Made by a program: the position numbers and the translations under genes
Notes under the pieces: generated by a model
Told to the model about the DNA's origin: nothing
Databases searched by the model: none
The model's input: the letters and a program-made list of their open reading frames with translations, nothing else
In this document: in pieces, positions 45,408-53,648 of the stretch
Position numbering within the stretch: position 1 is the stretch's first letter
Layout of the letters: each line of letters starts with the position of its first letter
Assembly (NCBI GenBank): GCA_904424815.1
Contig: CAJGBI010000001.1
Span: 547,010 to 611,009 of the forward strand
Source of the DNA: Puniceicoccaceae bacterium Marseille-Q1082
GTDB taxonomy: Bacteria; Verrucomicrobiota; Verrucomicrobiia; Opitutales; Intestinicryptomonadaceae
DNA length: 64,000 bases
Reading direction: 5' to 3'

Positions 45408-46481
45408 ATGGACCCCCTATTCGAAAACATAATACGCCCCGCGCTGTTTACGCAGGACCCCGAAACGATGCACGAACTTGCCCTCAAAGCAATGACGATA
45501 GTCGGGGCGGTTCCGCCGCTCAGGGCGGCGATGGAGTATTTCAACCTCATCAAGACGCCGAAGCCGATAAAGATTTTCGGGCTCGAATTTCCCAACAGGG
45601 TGGGGCTCGCCGCCGGATTCGACAAAGACGCCTATGCGTGGAGGGGGGCGGCCGCGATGGGTTTCGGGCACGTCGAGATAGGCACGGTTTCGATGCTCAA
45701 ACAGACCGGCAATCCCCGCCCGAGAATTTTCAGGTACCCGTCGAGCGAGGCTATCGTAAACGGCTGCGGGTTTCCCAACGACGGCGCGGAGCAGATAGCC
45801 GCGAGGCTCTCGAAAGTTTTGGGCAAGCATAGGGACATAACGAAAAAGTGCCCGCTTGGAATCAACATAGGCAAGTCAAAGATAACCCCCCTCGAAGAGG
45901 CGGCGGCGGACTACCTTTTCAGCTTCAGCGCCCTCGCGGATTTCGCGGACTTTTTCACGATAAACGTGAGCAGCCCCAACACTCCCGAGCTGCGCAGGCT
46001 CCAGGGCAGGGACTTCCTCCCGAACCTCCTGGCTGCCATTTCCAAGGCGAACGAGGACAGGGCGAAAAAGCTGGGGGTGGCGCGCATTCCGATAATATTG
46101 AAAATCGCCCCGGACCTTTCGTTTGAGGAAATCGACGCGATACTCTCGATTCTCGAAGAGCTGAATCTCGACGGGATATGCGCCACCAACACCACGGTAT
46201 CGAGGCCGGCCGGCCACCCCGAGTACGAAAAGACCGGCGGGCTGAGCGGCAAGCCGCTCTTTGAAAAGTCGCTTGAAATCGTCAGGTACATATCCAAGGC
46301 GACCGACGGGAAGCTGCCGATTATCGGAGTCGGCGGAATCACCGACGTGCGGCGCGCGGGCGAGATGATGAACGCGGGCGCGAGCCTCGTGCAGATATAT
46401 TCGGGCATGATTTACCGCGGGCCGTTCTTCGCGCGCTCGATAGCCAACTCCCTGATTTGGCGCGACTCCGAATGGGTTTAG
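45408..46481 (+). CDS. pyrD: Dihydroorotate dehydrogenase, class 2 (quinone)
   Basis: 357 residues. It oxidises dihydroorotate with FMN and passes electrons to quinone. The N-terminal helices (LFENIIRPALFTQDPETMHE) form the membrane-facing domain found only in class 2. Core: NRVGLAAGFDKDA, HVEIGTVSMLKQTGNPRPRI, VNGCGFPNDG, FTINVSSPNTPELRRLQ with the catalytic Ser region, PIILKIAPDLS, CATNTTVSRP and GVGGITDVR. It stands alone in front of efp with a 133-nt gap. A longer N-terminal extension is absent. Confidence 0.96.
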   Translation: MDPLFENIIRPALFTQDPETMHELALKAMTIVGAVPPLRAAMEYFNLIKTPKPIKIFGLEFPNRVGLAAGFDKDAYAWRGAAAMGFGHVEIGTVSMLKQTGNPRPRIFRYPSSEAIVNGCGFPNDGAEQIAARLSKVLGKHRDITKKCPLGINIGKSKITPLEEAAADYLFSFSALADFADFFTINVSSPNTPELRRLQGRDFLPNLLAAISKANEDRAKKLGVARIPIILKIAPDLSFEEIDAILSILEELNLDGICATNTTVSRPAGHPEYEKTGGLSGKPLFEKSLEIVRYISKATDGKLPIIGVGGITDVRRAGEMMNAGASLVQIYSGMIYRGPFFARSIANSLIWRDSEWV

Positions 46482-46614
46482 CCGCCGCGCCGCTCCGAAA
46501 AAATTGTTGACCGCCCATGCCCAAACCCTAACCTTTCACACTCCTTTATCGCAAGGGCGCTCCGCGCGGCTTCCGGCGGGGCGAAACTCCAAAACAGGCA
46601 AAACACAAAACGCA

Positions 46615-47172
46615 ATGGCATCACCAACCGACATCAGAAAAGGCAGAGTTATAATGTACAACGGCGTCCCGCACGCCGTGATGAGCATGCTTCACCGCAC
46701 GCAGGGCAGGCAGGCGGGCTTCGTCCAGACTGTTCTCAGGAACCTCTCAAACAACTCCTCCACTGCGGTGAAATTCCGCTCCACCGATTCTGTGGAATTC
46801 TGCCACACGACCAACAAGCCGTTTGAATTTTCCTACGTTGACGGCGACCACTTCCATTTCATCGACCCCGAAACTTACGACGACATCGTTCTGATGCAGG
46901 ACACCATCGGCGACGACGTGAAGTGGCTTGTGGAGGGAGTGCAGTACAACATTCTCTTTGTCGACGGCAACCCCGTTTCGATTGAGCTGCCAAACAACAT
47001 GGAGATAAAGGTCGCCGAGGCCGCCGAGGGGCTGAGGGGCGACACGTCGTCGGCGCCGACGAAGCCCGTGACGCTCGCCAACGGCGTCGTAATCCAGGTT
47101 CCGCTCTTCATAAAACAGGGCGACGTCGTCAAGGTTCGCACGGAGGACAACACCTACATCAGCAGGGCGTAG
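46615..47172 (+). CDS. efp: Translation elongation factor P
   Basis: 185 residues from the ATG at 46615; the frame extends to 46504 without support. Three beta-barrel domains relieve ribosome stalling at polyproline. The start is typical (MASPTDIRKGRVIMYNG). The tip loop, where E. coli has Lys34 in PGKGQAF, reads TQGRQAGF and puts Arg32 at the tip, the residue that EarP rhamnosylates in other bacteria. Domain III ends in VPLFIKQGDVVKVRTED and YISRA. No epmA, epmB or earP gene is in the window. argA follows after 48 nt. Confidence 0.95.
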   Translation: MASPTDIRKGRVIMYNGVPHAVMSMLHRTQGRQAGFVQTVLRNLSNNSSTAVKFRSTDSVEFCHTTNKPFEFSYVDGDHFHFIDPETYDDIVLMQDTIGDDVKWLVEGVQYNILFVDGNPVSIELPNNMEIKVAEAAEGLRGDTSSAPTKPVTLANGVVIQVPLFIKQGDVVKVRTEDNTYISRA

Positions 47173-47220
47173 CCTTGCGCGCATTCACGCGCCCGAAAAC
47201 CCTTAAAGAATTGCCGCCAG

Positions 47221-48534
47221 ATGGAAAAAGCCGGCACGGACATACGCAAAGTCACCATAAAGGCGTCCGACTTGCGCGGAATATTGGAGTATGTGCCGAT
47301 TTACCGCGGGCAGACTTTCGTCATCGCGCTCGACGGCGCGATAATCGCGGGCGCGAATTTTGCGAACGTCGTCACCGACATCGCGGTTTTGCGCAGTCTG
47401 GGAATAAACGTCGCGCTCGTGCACGGCATAGGCAGGCAGCTCGTCGACGGCGCGCGCGAGCGCGGCATAGCAATCAGCGACGTCCACGGCGAAAAACCCG
47501 TGGACGACGCCACTATTTCGCTCTCTCGCAAAATATCGGGGTTTGTGGCGCAGGCCATAGCCGACGCTTTTTCCGCGCGCGATTTGCGCTGCGTTTCGGC
47601 GAATGTCGTGAGAGCGACGGAAGTCGGGATAATTTCCGGCGTAAACTACCTCAACGCCGGAAAGCCGGAAAAGATAGACTTCAAGGCGATTTCCGACCTG
47701 CTATCGCTCGGGATGGTTCCGGTTTTGTCGCCGGTTGCGGTCAACAGGCATGGGAGGGTTTTCAGGCTCAATTCCGACGCCCTCGCCTCCGAGGTGGCGG
47801 AGGGGCTGCGGGCGACGAAGCTCATATACCTCACGTCGTCGTCGGGCATACTCGCGGGCAATCCGCATCCGAAGGCCTTTCCGGTCGAGGAGCTTCGGGG
47901 GCTGGTCGAAAACTCTCCGGAGTCGATCAAGCCGGAGCTTCTCTCCAAGTGCCGCTGCGCCCTGAAAGCCCTCGACGGCGCGCACACGCGCAGGGCGCAC
48001 ATTCTCGACGGCGGCGAATTCGCGTGCCTGCTCACCGAGCTCTTCGAAAAGGTCGGGTGCGGCACTATGATTTACGCCGACGAATACCAGAAAATCCGCC
48101 GCGCCACGCCCGACGACGCGAACGCCATATACCATATTTCTATGGTTTCGGCGCGCACGCAGAACCTCGTGTACAGGCCGCTCGGGGAGATACGCGAAAA
48201 CATTTCCAGCTATTTCGTCTACGAGCTCGATTCGAGCATTATTGCGATAGTCAGCCTGCTCGACCTCGGAGAGGGGGCGGCTGAGCTGGCGAGCCTGCAC
48301 GTCCAGCCGTTTTACCAGGGCAACGACGTGGGCACGCGCATGGCGGAGTTCATAGAGCGCGAGGCGCGCAGAACGGGTTTCAAACGCCTTTTCTGCCTCA
48401 GCACAAAGAGCGCGCCGTTTTTCACCGACGTGTGCGGTTTTGCGGAAGTCTCGCCCGAAAAGCTCCCGAAGGCGCGCCTTGAAAAGTATGTCGCCGGCGG
48501 GCGCCATTCAAAAGTTTTCGTGAAGGATTTGTAG
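47221..48534 (+). CDS. argA: N-acetylglutamate synthase (amino-acid N-acetyltransferase)
   Basis: 437 residues, two domains like E. coli ArgA (443). The N-terminal amino-acid-kinase fold (~25-290) has the ALVHGIGRQL loop and LSPVAVNRHGRVFRLNSDAL. The C-terminal GNAT acetyltransferase domain (~297-437) has KIRRATPDDANAIYHI, ELASLHVQPFYQGNDVGTRM with the acetyl-CoA-binding Q-x-x-x-G-x-G/T pattern, and LFCLSTKSAPFF. First step of arginine synthesis, usually inhibited by arginine through the kinase-like domain. No other arg gene is nearby. Confidence 0.93.
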   Translation: MEKAGTDIRKVTIKASDLRGILEYVPIYRGQTFVIALDGAIIAGANFANVVTDIAVLRSLGINVALVHGIGRQLVDGARERGIAISDVHGEKPVDDATISLSRKISGFVAQAIADAFSARDLRCVSANVVRATEVGIISGVNYLNAGKPEKIDFKAISDLLSLGMVPVLSPVAVNRHGRVFRLNSDALASEVAEGLRATKLIYLTSSSGILAGNPHPKAFPVEELRGLVENSPESIKPELLSKCRCALKALDGAHTRRAHILDGGEFACLLTELFEKVGCGTMIYADEYQKIRRATPDDANAIYHISMVSARTQNLVYRPLGEIRENISSYFVYELDSSIIAIVSLLDLGEGAAELASLHVQPFYQGNDVGTRMAEFIEREARRTGFKRLFCLSTKSAPFFTDVCGFAEVSPEKLPKARLEKYVAGGRHSKVFVKDL

Positions 48535-48597
48535 TTTTTTCCCGGAGTTTCGGTTGTTTTTTCCGGCGCATTGCTCTTTCTAATGCAAACGATTGAG

Positions 48598-48640
48598 AAA
48601 TGTGCTTGACATTTTTTGGGCACATTTTTTATGTATTATT
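48598..48640 (+). promoter_or_regulatory. Promoter and flanking inverted repeat of the PEP-CTERM gene at 48655
   Basis: TTGACA (48606-48611) with TATGTA or TTATGT 17-18 nt later gives a good sigma-70 promoter. The -35 box sits between the arms of an 8-bp perfect inverted repeat, AAATGTGC (48598-48605) and GCACATTT (48620-48627), which suggests an operator. A strong AAGGAG ribosome-binding site follows, 7 nt before the ATG. Confidence 0.6.
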
Positions 48641-48654
48641 AAAAAGGAGAATAT

Positions 48655-50148
48655 ATGAAACTGTTGAAATTTTTCGGTAAACCGTTTTTTGCATTTTCAA
48701 TGCTTTCCGGCGCGCTTTTTGCCGAGAATTACGAGCTCAATTTTATAGACGCAAGCAAAGCGTGGAACAATGAATCCATTTGGACGCCGTCGGGCGTTCC
48801 CGGAGCGTCGGACAACGTGACGATTTCTGCAAATCTTTCGACGGAAGTAGAAATAACCGTTTCCGATTTCACCGAAGTCGGCAACATAACCATAGACGGG
48901 CTTTACATAGGGGCGAGGTTTTATATAGGAACTTCTCCCTCAGGATCTACCATACATGGCAATCTCGTAATAGGAGACACCTACATGGTCGATGGCGGCA
49001 TATGGCGCGCCGCCGCCCTCAGAGGAAAAGACCATAACCTGACAATAGAAGGCTCGATAATTTTCGACGCCACCGGCGCAAGCAGGAACATAGATGGAAC
49101 CGACCGCATCAGCAGGCCGGCATTCAATCTCGGCGGAGATTGGGGCTCAACCGTTTCCGGCAGCATAGAGGTAGGGAAAAACGCCGCCGTAGATTCCAAG
49201 ACCGGTTTGAAAACCGCTATTCTTCTCGACACTTCCAAGTCGGGCGTGTTTCAGAATCTCACCATAGGCGCGGCGACCAACACCGAGAAGGGCGTTGTTA
49301 TCCACAATGTCGCGCAGTTGAATTACGAAGCCGGCCAAGTAGACACGCGCTTTACGATAGCGAAGATAGGCGGCAGCTATATTTGCGACCAGAACATATC
49401 CATTGGCGGGATAAACGGCTACGGAACTCTCGCCACGAACATGGTCAATAAAGACGCAAATGGAGATCCCGTATCGCCCAAGGCCAATCTCACTTTTACG
49501 AATGCGGCCGGAGTGCACACCACATTTTCCGGAAGAGTAATACGCGAAAACGATTCGTACGGCGATACCATACATATAACGATGGACGGGCAGGGAAAAC
49601 AGACTTTCAAGGTTCAAGAAGTAGGCAGTTCGAGCACAGTTTTGCAGTCTGTTTCCGTAAAGAACGGCGTTCTTGAATTTTCCTCCCCGTTTAATTCAGG
49701 CGCGCTCAGCGTCGAAGGCGGCGTATTCAGCGCAATCGACGGCGGGGCGTCTTTCGCTTCCGCGACGTGGTCGGGAGGGACGTTCGCATTTGCCGCCGAG
49801 CCTTTTCTGGGAGGAATTGCCGACAAGATTTCCGTAGATGGCAAGTTCGTCAAGGCCGCAGACGGCAAGATTGCCATAGACTTTTCCGGTCTCGACGCCG
49901 AAAGCGTGCTCGGCGCGACTTACGACCTCATTTCCGCGTCGGTTTTCGAGGATGCGTCCGGCATGAGCCTTTCGGATTCCGACGCCGACGAATATTTTTA
50001 CGCCCTGAATCTGATAAACGCCTTTGCGGACTTTTCCTGGAACGGAAACACGTTGCAAGTGACTTTCTCGCAGGTGCCGGAGCCCGCGGCGTTCGCGGCT
50101 GTCATAGGAGCCGCCGCGCTCGCCCTGGCGGTTCGCCGCCGCAAATAG
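48655..50148 (+). CDS. Secreted PEP-CTERM sorting-signal protein (paralogue 2)
   Basis: 497 residues. Signal peptide MKLLKFFGKPFFAFSMLSGALFA, then a beta-rich, Gly/Asn/Ser/Thr-rich body with short repeated strands (VGNITIDGLYIGARFYIG, HGNLVIGDTYMVDGGIW, NLTIGAATNTEKGVV) suggestive of a beta-helix or passenger-like fold. The C-terminal ~200 residues match the protein at 26263 (KIAIDFSGLDA, NLINAFADFSWNGNTLQVTF). Exosortase signal VPEPAAFAAVIGAAALALAV plus RRRK. The gene is visibly more AT-rich than its neighbours and has its own promoter and terminator. Confidence 0.88.
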   Translation: MKLLKFFGKPFFAFSMLSGALFAENYELNFIDASKAWNNESIWTPSGVPGASDNVTISANLSTEVEITVSDFTEVGNITIDGLYIGARFYIGTSPSGSTIHGNLVIGDTYMVDGGIWRAAALRGKDHNLTIEGSIIFDATGASRNIDGTDRISRPAFNLGGDWGSTVSGSIEVGKNAAVDSKTGLKTAILLDTSKSGVFQNLTIGAATNTEKGVVIHNVAQLNYEAGQVDTRFTIAKIGGSYICDQNISIGGINGYGTLATNMVNKDANGDPVSPKANLTFTNAAGVHTTFSGRVIRENDSYGDTIHITMDGQGKQTFKVQEVGSSSTVLQSVSVKNGVLEFSSPFNSGALSVEGGVFSAIDGGASFASATWSGGTFAFAAEPFLGGIADKISVDGKFVKAADGKIAIDFSGLDAESVLGATYDLISASVFEDASGMSLSDSDADEYFYALNLINAFADFSWNGNTLQVTFSQVPEPAAFAAVIGAAALALAVRRRK

Positions 50149-50175
50149 GGCGCGGAAAATTTGCATTTCCAAAAA

Positions 50176-50203
50176 GGCTTCGCAATTTGCGGAGCTTTTT
50201 TTT
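50176..50203 (+). terminator. Terminator of the PEP-CTERM gene at 48655
   Basis: GCTTCGC (50177-50183) pairs with GCGGAGC (50189-50195, one G-U) and is followed by eight T (50196-50203), 28 nt past the stop. Confidence 0.85.
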
Positions 50204-50400
50204 GCGCCCGCGCGGAAGTCCGCGGACAGTTTTGCGTTCTCTGCGGGCGGTAGCGGCGGAGAAAAAATTTGCGCCGGAGGAAGAAATATTTTTTTCGAAA
50301 GGGATTTTTTGTCGCGGGGAAGGCCGAAAGACGAGCGCCGGAAGCGATTTTAACTGTTAAACAAGAAAGAGGAAAATATCCTTTGCAATAGAATGTGATA

Positions 50401-50425
50401 GGTTTAAGAAAACAAACATTAAACC
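50401..50425. promoter_or_regulatory. Inverted repeat upstream of the third PEP-CTERM gene
   Basis: GGTTTAA (50401-50407) and TTAAACC (50419-50425) form a perfect 7-bp inverted repeat with an 11-nt centre, 11 nt before the ATG, in an AT-rich leader. The position suits an operator or a translational hairpin. No standard ribosome-binding site is seen here. Confidence 0.45.
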
Positions 50426-50435
50426 GGTATCTGTT

Positions 50436-51836
50436 ATGAAAAATATCCCGAATATCAAAAAATTGCGCTTGTCGCCCGCCTTTGCCATTGCCTTTGCCGC
50501 GGCCGCCATTTCTTCCCTATGTTGCGCCGCTTCCGCTTCCGCCCAGGAGTCCTATTATTGGCGCGGAGGAAACTGGGGCGGTGATTTTTCTACAAACGAC
50601 GCCTGCTGGTATGCAGATCCCGAGGGAACCGAACTTCGCGAATCTCCCCCGTCGTCCACGTCCGACCTGATTTTCGACGCCAACAATACCGGCATGCCGC
50701 ATGTGCGCCTCGACCAGAACAGAGGCGGGCTTACTGTCAATTCGGTGACGGCGACCGTCGCAACGGAAATCAATATGACGAATTCCATGACCGTCCTAAA
50801 CGATTGGTCGAGCTACGTTTCCGCTGACACAAAATATTCCCCGGCATACGACAGCGGCATGGCTGCGGGAAAATCGCTTAGAATAGTCGCAGATACCGTA
50901 AACTTTCTGACCGTCGGCGGCGACATGACGCTTTCGACGGACAAATATTTTACCTCGCGCTTCAGGCTCGGAAATACCAACAGCCAGTCGGCGTTCACGC
51001 TGACGGTTGGAGGGGCGTTGAACTTTGTCAAGAACGGTTCGGACACCGTCGGCTACCATGCCTTTGACATGATTGCTTCCGACAGCAATACCGGAACTGC
51101 GTTTTCGCTAAATATCGGCGGGTTGAGTTCGAGCGGCAAGGCGGTTTATATGACGACCGCAAAGAACGGCTCAATAAGCGTAAATTTCAACAATAACCCC
51201 TCCGGCGCGTTTGCGGGCGGCTCGTTCGAGGGGGTGTTTGCGGCGGATAGCGGAGTGAGTTCGCAGCTCAACATAATGATGAACGGCAGCGGCAGGCAGG
51301 AGATGACCATCTACAAGGCTTCCAACGGCTCGCTCCACGGCTTTGAGAATGACCTGGACGGCAAGGCGGACATGTCGATAGGCAATCTCACGGTAAACAA
51401 CGGCGAATTTGTAATGAATACGGAAGTCGCGGTCGAGAACTTGTATCTCTCCGGCGGGAGGCTGAAATTTTCCTCAGCCGAAAAAGTCGGGGGCATGACG
51501 ATAGACGGCGGGACGCTCCTGTTCGGCGGGACAATAAATGTGGGGGATTTGACTGTGGCGGCGTATTCGGCGGACGTGGTGTTTTCCGCCGAGGATTTGG
51601 CCGCGCACGAGATAACTGTGTTTGAGTTCGACTATTTGACAGACGATTTTGACGCCAATAGCGTGTTTTCCGCGTACAACGAGTTCGGGCAGGAGCTCGG
51701 GGGGAGGTTTGAGCTGACAGGGGAGATGGGCGGCTCCGGAAGCCTTGTGTACGTGGTGCCCGAACCCGCGGCGGTTGCGGCGTTCATCGGGGCGGCCGCG
51801 CTGATGTTCGCCCTCCGCCGCGGCGGGCGGCGATAG
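50436..51836 (+). CDS. Secreted PEP-CTERM sorting-signal protein (paralogue 3)
   Basis: 466 residues. A long, positively charged signal peptide (KKLRLSPAFAIAFAAAAISS) precedes a beta-rich body with the same kind of short strand repeats (NLTVNNGEFVMNTEVAVENL, GMTIDGGTLLFGGTINVGD). YYWRGGNWGGDF near the mature N-terminus resembles YYIWAGAEAANEE of the protein at 26263. Exosortase signal VPEPAAVAAFIGAAALMFAL with an RRGGRR tail. It shares the body type but is the most diverged of the three. It probably encodes a surface or extracellular-matrix protein. Confidence 0.88.
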   Translation: MKNIPNIKKLRLSPAFAIAFAAAAISSLCCAASASAQESYYWRGGNWGGDFSTNDACWYADPEGTELRESPPSSTSDLIFDANNTGMPHVRLDQNRGGLTVNSVTATVATEINMTNSMTVLNDWSSYVSADTKYSPAYDSGMAAGKSLRIVADTVNFLTVGGDMTLSTDKYFTSRFRLGNTNSQSAFTLTVGGALNFVKNGSDTVGYHAFDMIASDSNTGTAFSLNIGGLSSSGKAVYMTTAKNGSISVNFNNNPSGAFAGGSFEGVFAADSGVSSQLNIMMNGSGRQEMTIYKASNGSLHGFENDLDGKADMSIGNLTVNNGEFVMNTEVAVENLYLSGGRLKFSSAEKVGGMTIDGGTLLFGGTINVGDLTVAAYSADVVFSAEDLAAHEITVFEFDYLTDDFDANSVFSAYNEFGQELGGRFELTGEMGGSGSLVYVVPEPAAVAAFIGAAALMFALRRGGRR

Positions 51837-51858
51837 CGGCGTTCGGTTGATTGCCCGC

Positions 51859-51897
51859 AAAAAAATCCCCGCGCCGGCATCCGCGGGGATTTTTTTT
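51859..51897. terminator. Bidirectional terminator between convergent genes
   Basis: A perfect 12-bp stem (AAAATCCCCGCG with CGCGGGGATTTT, 51862-51873 and 51882-51893) has A and T runs on either side, so it can stop transcripts from the PEP-CTERM gene (plus) and pilT (minus). Confidence 0.88.
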
Positions 51898-51930
51898 GCC
51901 TTTTGGCGGCGGGGCGCGCCCGATTCGCTG

Positions 51931-53040
51931 TTATCTCAAATTTTCGAGCTCCCGGGCGTCTATGTGGGGGCTGGCGCGCATTTTGGCGAGCAAGTCCGCC
52001 CTGAACGGAGATTTCGAGAGCGCTTCGGCCGCTTCGACCGTTCCGCTTTCGACGAGCGCGAGGAGAGAGTCGTCCATGGTGAACATCCCCTCGCGCTTCC
52101 CCATCTGCATTGTGCTGTATATTTGCGGCACTTTCTGTTCGCGTATCAGGTTTCTGACCGCTGAATTTGCGACCAGCACCTCAAACGCCGCGATGAGTCC
52201 GCCCGCTTTCTTTACGAGCAGAGTTTGGGTGAGCACGCCTATGAGGTTTTCCGAAATCATCATCCTTATCTGCGGCTGTTCCGCCGCGTCGAACTGCCCT
52301 ATGAGCCTGTCGATCGTCGAAACCGCCGTGCGGGTGTGCAGGGAGGCTATCACAAGATGCCCCGTCTCCGAGAGCTCTATTGCGGTTCGCGTGGTCTCGA
52401 TGTCGCGCATTTCGCCGATTACGACGATGTCGGGGTTTTCGCGCACGCTCGAGCGCAGGGCGGAGTAGAAGTCCGGCGTGTGGACGCCGACCTCGCGCTG
52501 GGTAAACAGGGACTCTCGGCTTCTTATCACGTGCTCTATCGGGTCTTCAATTGTGAGCACATGCGCCTTGCGCGTGGAATTTATTATGTCCAGCAGCGCC
52601 GCTATGGTCGTCGTCTTGCCGGAGCCGTTGGCGCCGGTGACGAGAAACAGCCCGCTCTTGCGGTTGCATACGTCGGTGACGGAAAACGGAAGCCCGATTT
52701 CGCTCGCGCTCATGCGGCTGGGGGGAATCATTCGCAGGGCGGCGCCGAGCCCGTTTTGGCTTCTGTAAATATTGGCCCTGAGCCTCATTCCGGATATGCA
52801 GGAAAACGCGCAGTCCACGTCTTCGCCCCTCTCGTATTTTTCGAGCATTATCTTTTTTTCGTCGGGCGAAAGGTTGTCGAAAATCTGGGCGACAAGCGCC
52901 TCTATGTCGGCGGAGCCGCATTCGGCAAGTTCGATGAGCGCGTTGTCTATGCGTATTCTCGGGCGCATGGCGCCGCGCAGGTGTATGTCTGTTGCGTTCC
53001 TGCGGTAGGCTGTTTCTATTATCGAGTCAAGTTCGTTCAT
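51931..53040 (-). CDS. pilT: PilT-type twitching-motility ATPase
   Basis: 369 residues from the ATG at 53040. GspE/PilT secretion ATPase that drives pilus retraction. N-terminal PAS-like domain with ATDIHLRGAMRPRIRID. Walker A is VTGANGSGKTTT, with Asn where many PilT have Pro-Thr. Asp box TIEDPIEHVIRSRESLF, Walker B DIVVIGEMRD, and His box TGHLVIASLHTRTAVSTIDR. The usual C-terminal AIRNLIRE-type element reads SAVRNLIREQKVPQI. The start overlaps the rsmD stop by 4 nt. No pilin or other pil gene lies nearby. Confidence 0.94.
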   Translation of the reverse strand: MNELDSIIETAYRRNATDIHLRGAMRPRIRIDNALIELAECGSADIEALVAQIFDNLSPDEKKIMLEKYERGEDVDCAFSCISGMRLRANIYRSQNGLGAALRMIPPSRMSASEIGLPFSVTDVCNRKSGLFLVTGANGSGKTTTIAALLDIINSTRKAHVLTIEDPIEHVIRSRESLFTQREVGVHTPDFYSALRSSVRENPDIVVIGEMRDIETTRTAIELSETGHLVIASLHTRTAVSTIDRLIGQFDAAEQPQIRMMISENLIGVLTQTLLVKKAGGLIAAFEVLVANSAVRNLIREQKVPQIYSTMQMGKREGMFTMDDSLLALVESGTVEAAEALSKSPFRADLLAKMRASPHIDARELENLR

Positions 53041-53636
53041 GTTGCCTTTATTTTGAATATTATCTGCGACGGCTTTCCCGCCGATTTCTTGCCGAGCCTC
53101 CGCAACTGCTCGAACTCGAACGCGAACGGCTTGGGGGCGCTTTCGAGCGAAAAGTCTGCGGGGGCTTCGAGGACGAAAAACATGTTTTCGCGGCAGATTT
53201 TGCAAAACATCGAAAATATTTTTACGGCCGTTTTCGGGTCGCAAAGCATGGAGTAGGGAGGGTCGGCGAAGACTATGTCGTAGCGCGCGCTCTCAAATAG
53301 CGACGCGCTCTTCACGCAGTCGCACGGCACTATCCGCGCGGAGAAGTCCGCCCCCGCGCCTGCCGCCGCCTTCTTTACGCGCTCTATGTTGCGGCGCAGC
53401 GCGGCGAGCGCCAGCCGGTCGGTCTCGGCGAAAGTCACGCTGGCCGCCCCGCGGCTTGCCGCCTCCAATCCGTACGAGCCGGTCCCGGCGAAGAGGTCGA
53501 GAACCGCCGCGCCCTCCACCGCGCAGCCGAGGGACGAGAAAATCGCCTGGCGCGCCGCGTCTGTCGCGGGGCGCACGGCGTCTGTCCGCGGGACGTCGAG
53601 CAATATTCCTCTTGCCAAGCCCGATGTGATCCTCAT
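53037..53636 (-). CDS. rsmD: 16S rRNA (guanine-966-N2)-methyltransferase
   Basis: 199 residues. It methylates G966 of 16S rRNA in the assembled small subunit. Motifs: MRITSGLARGILLDVP at the start, RPATDAARQAIFSSLG, the AdoMet loop VLDLFAGTGSYGLEAASRGA and the catalytic DPPY in YDIVFADPPYSML. It overlaps pilT by 4 nt. Its ATG is only 12 nt from the divergent LpxR-like start, so its promoter probably lies inside that coding sequence. Confidence 0.95.
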   Translation of the reverse strand: MRITSGLARGILLDVPRTDAVRPATDAARQAIFSSLGCAVEGAAVLDLFAGTGSYGLEAASRGAASVTFAETDRLALAALRRNIERVKKAAAGAGADFSARIVPCDCVKSASLFESARYDIVFADPPYSMLCDPKTAVKIFSMFCKICRENMFFVLEAPADFSLESAPKPFAFEFEQLRRLGKKSAGKPSQIIFKIKAT

Positions 53637-53648
53637 GATTTTGCGAGT

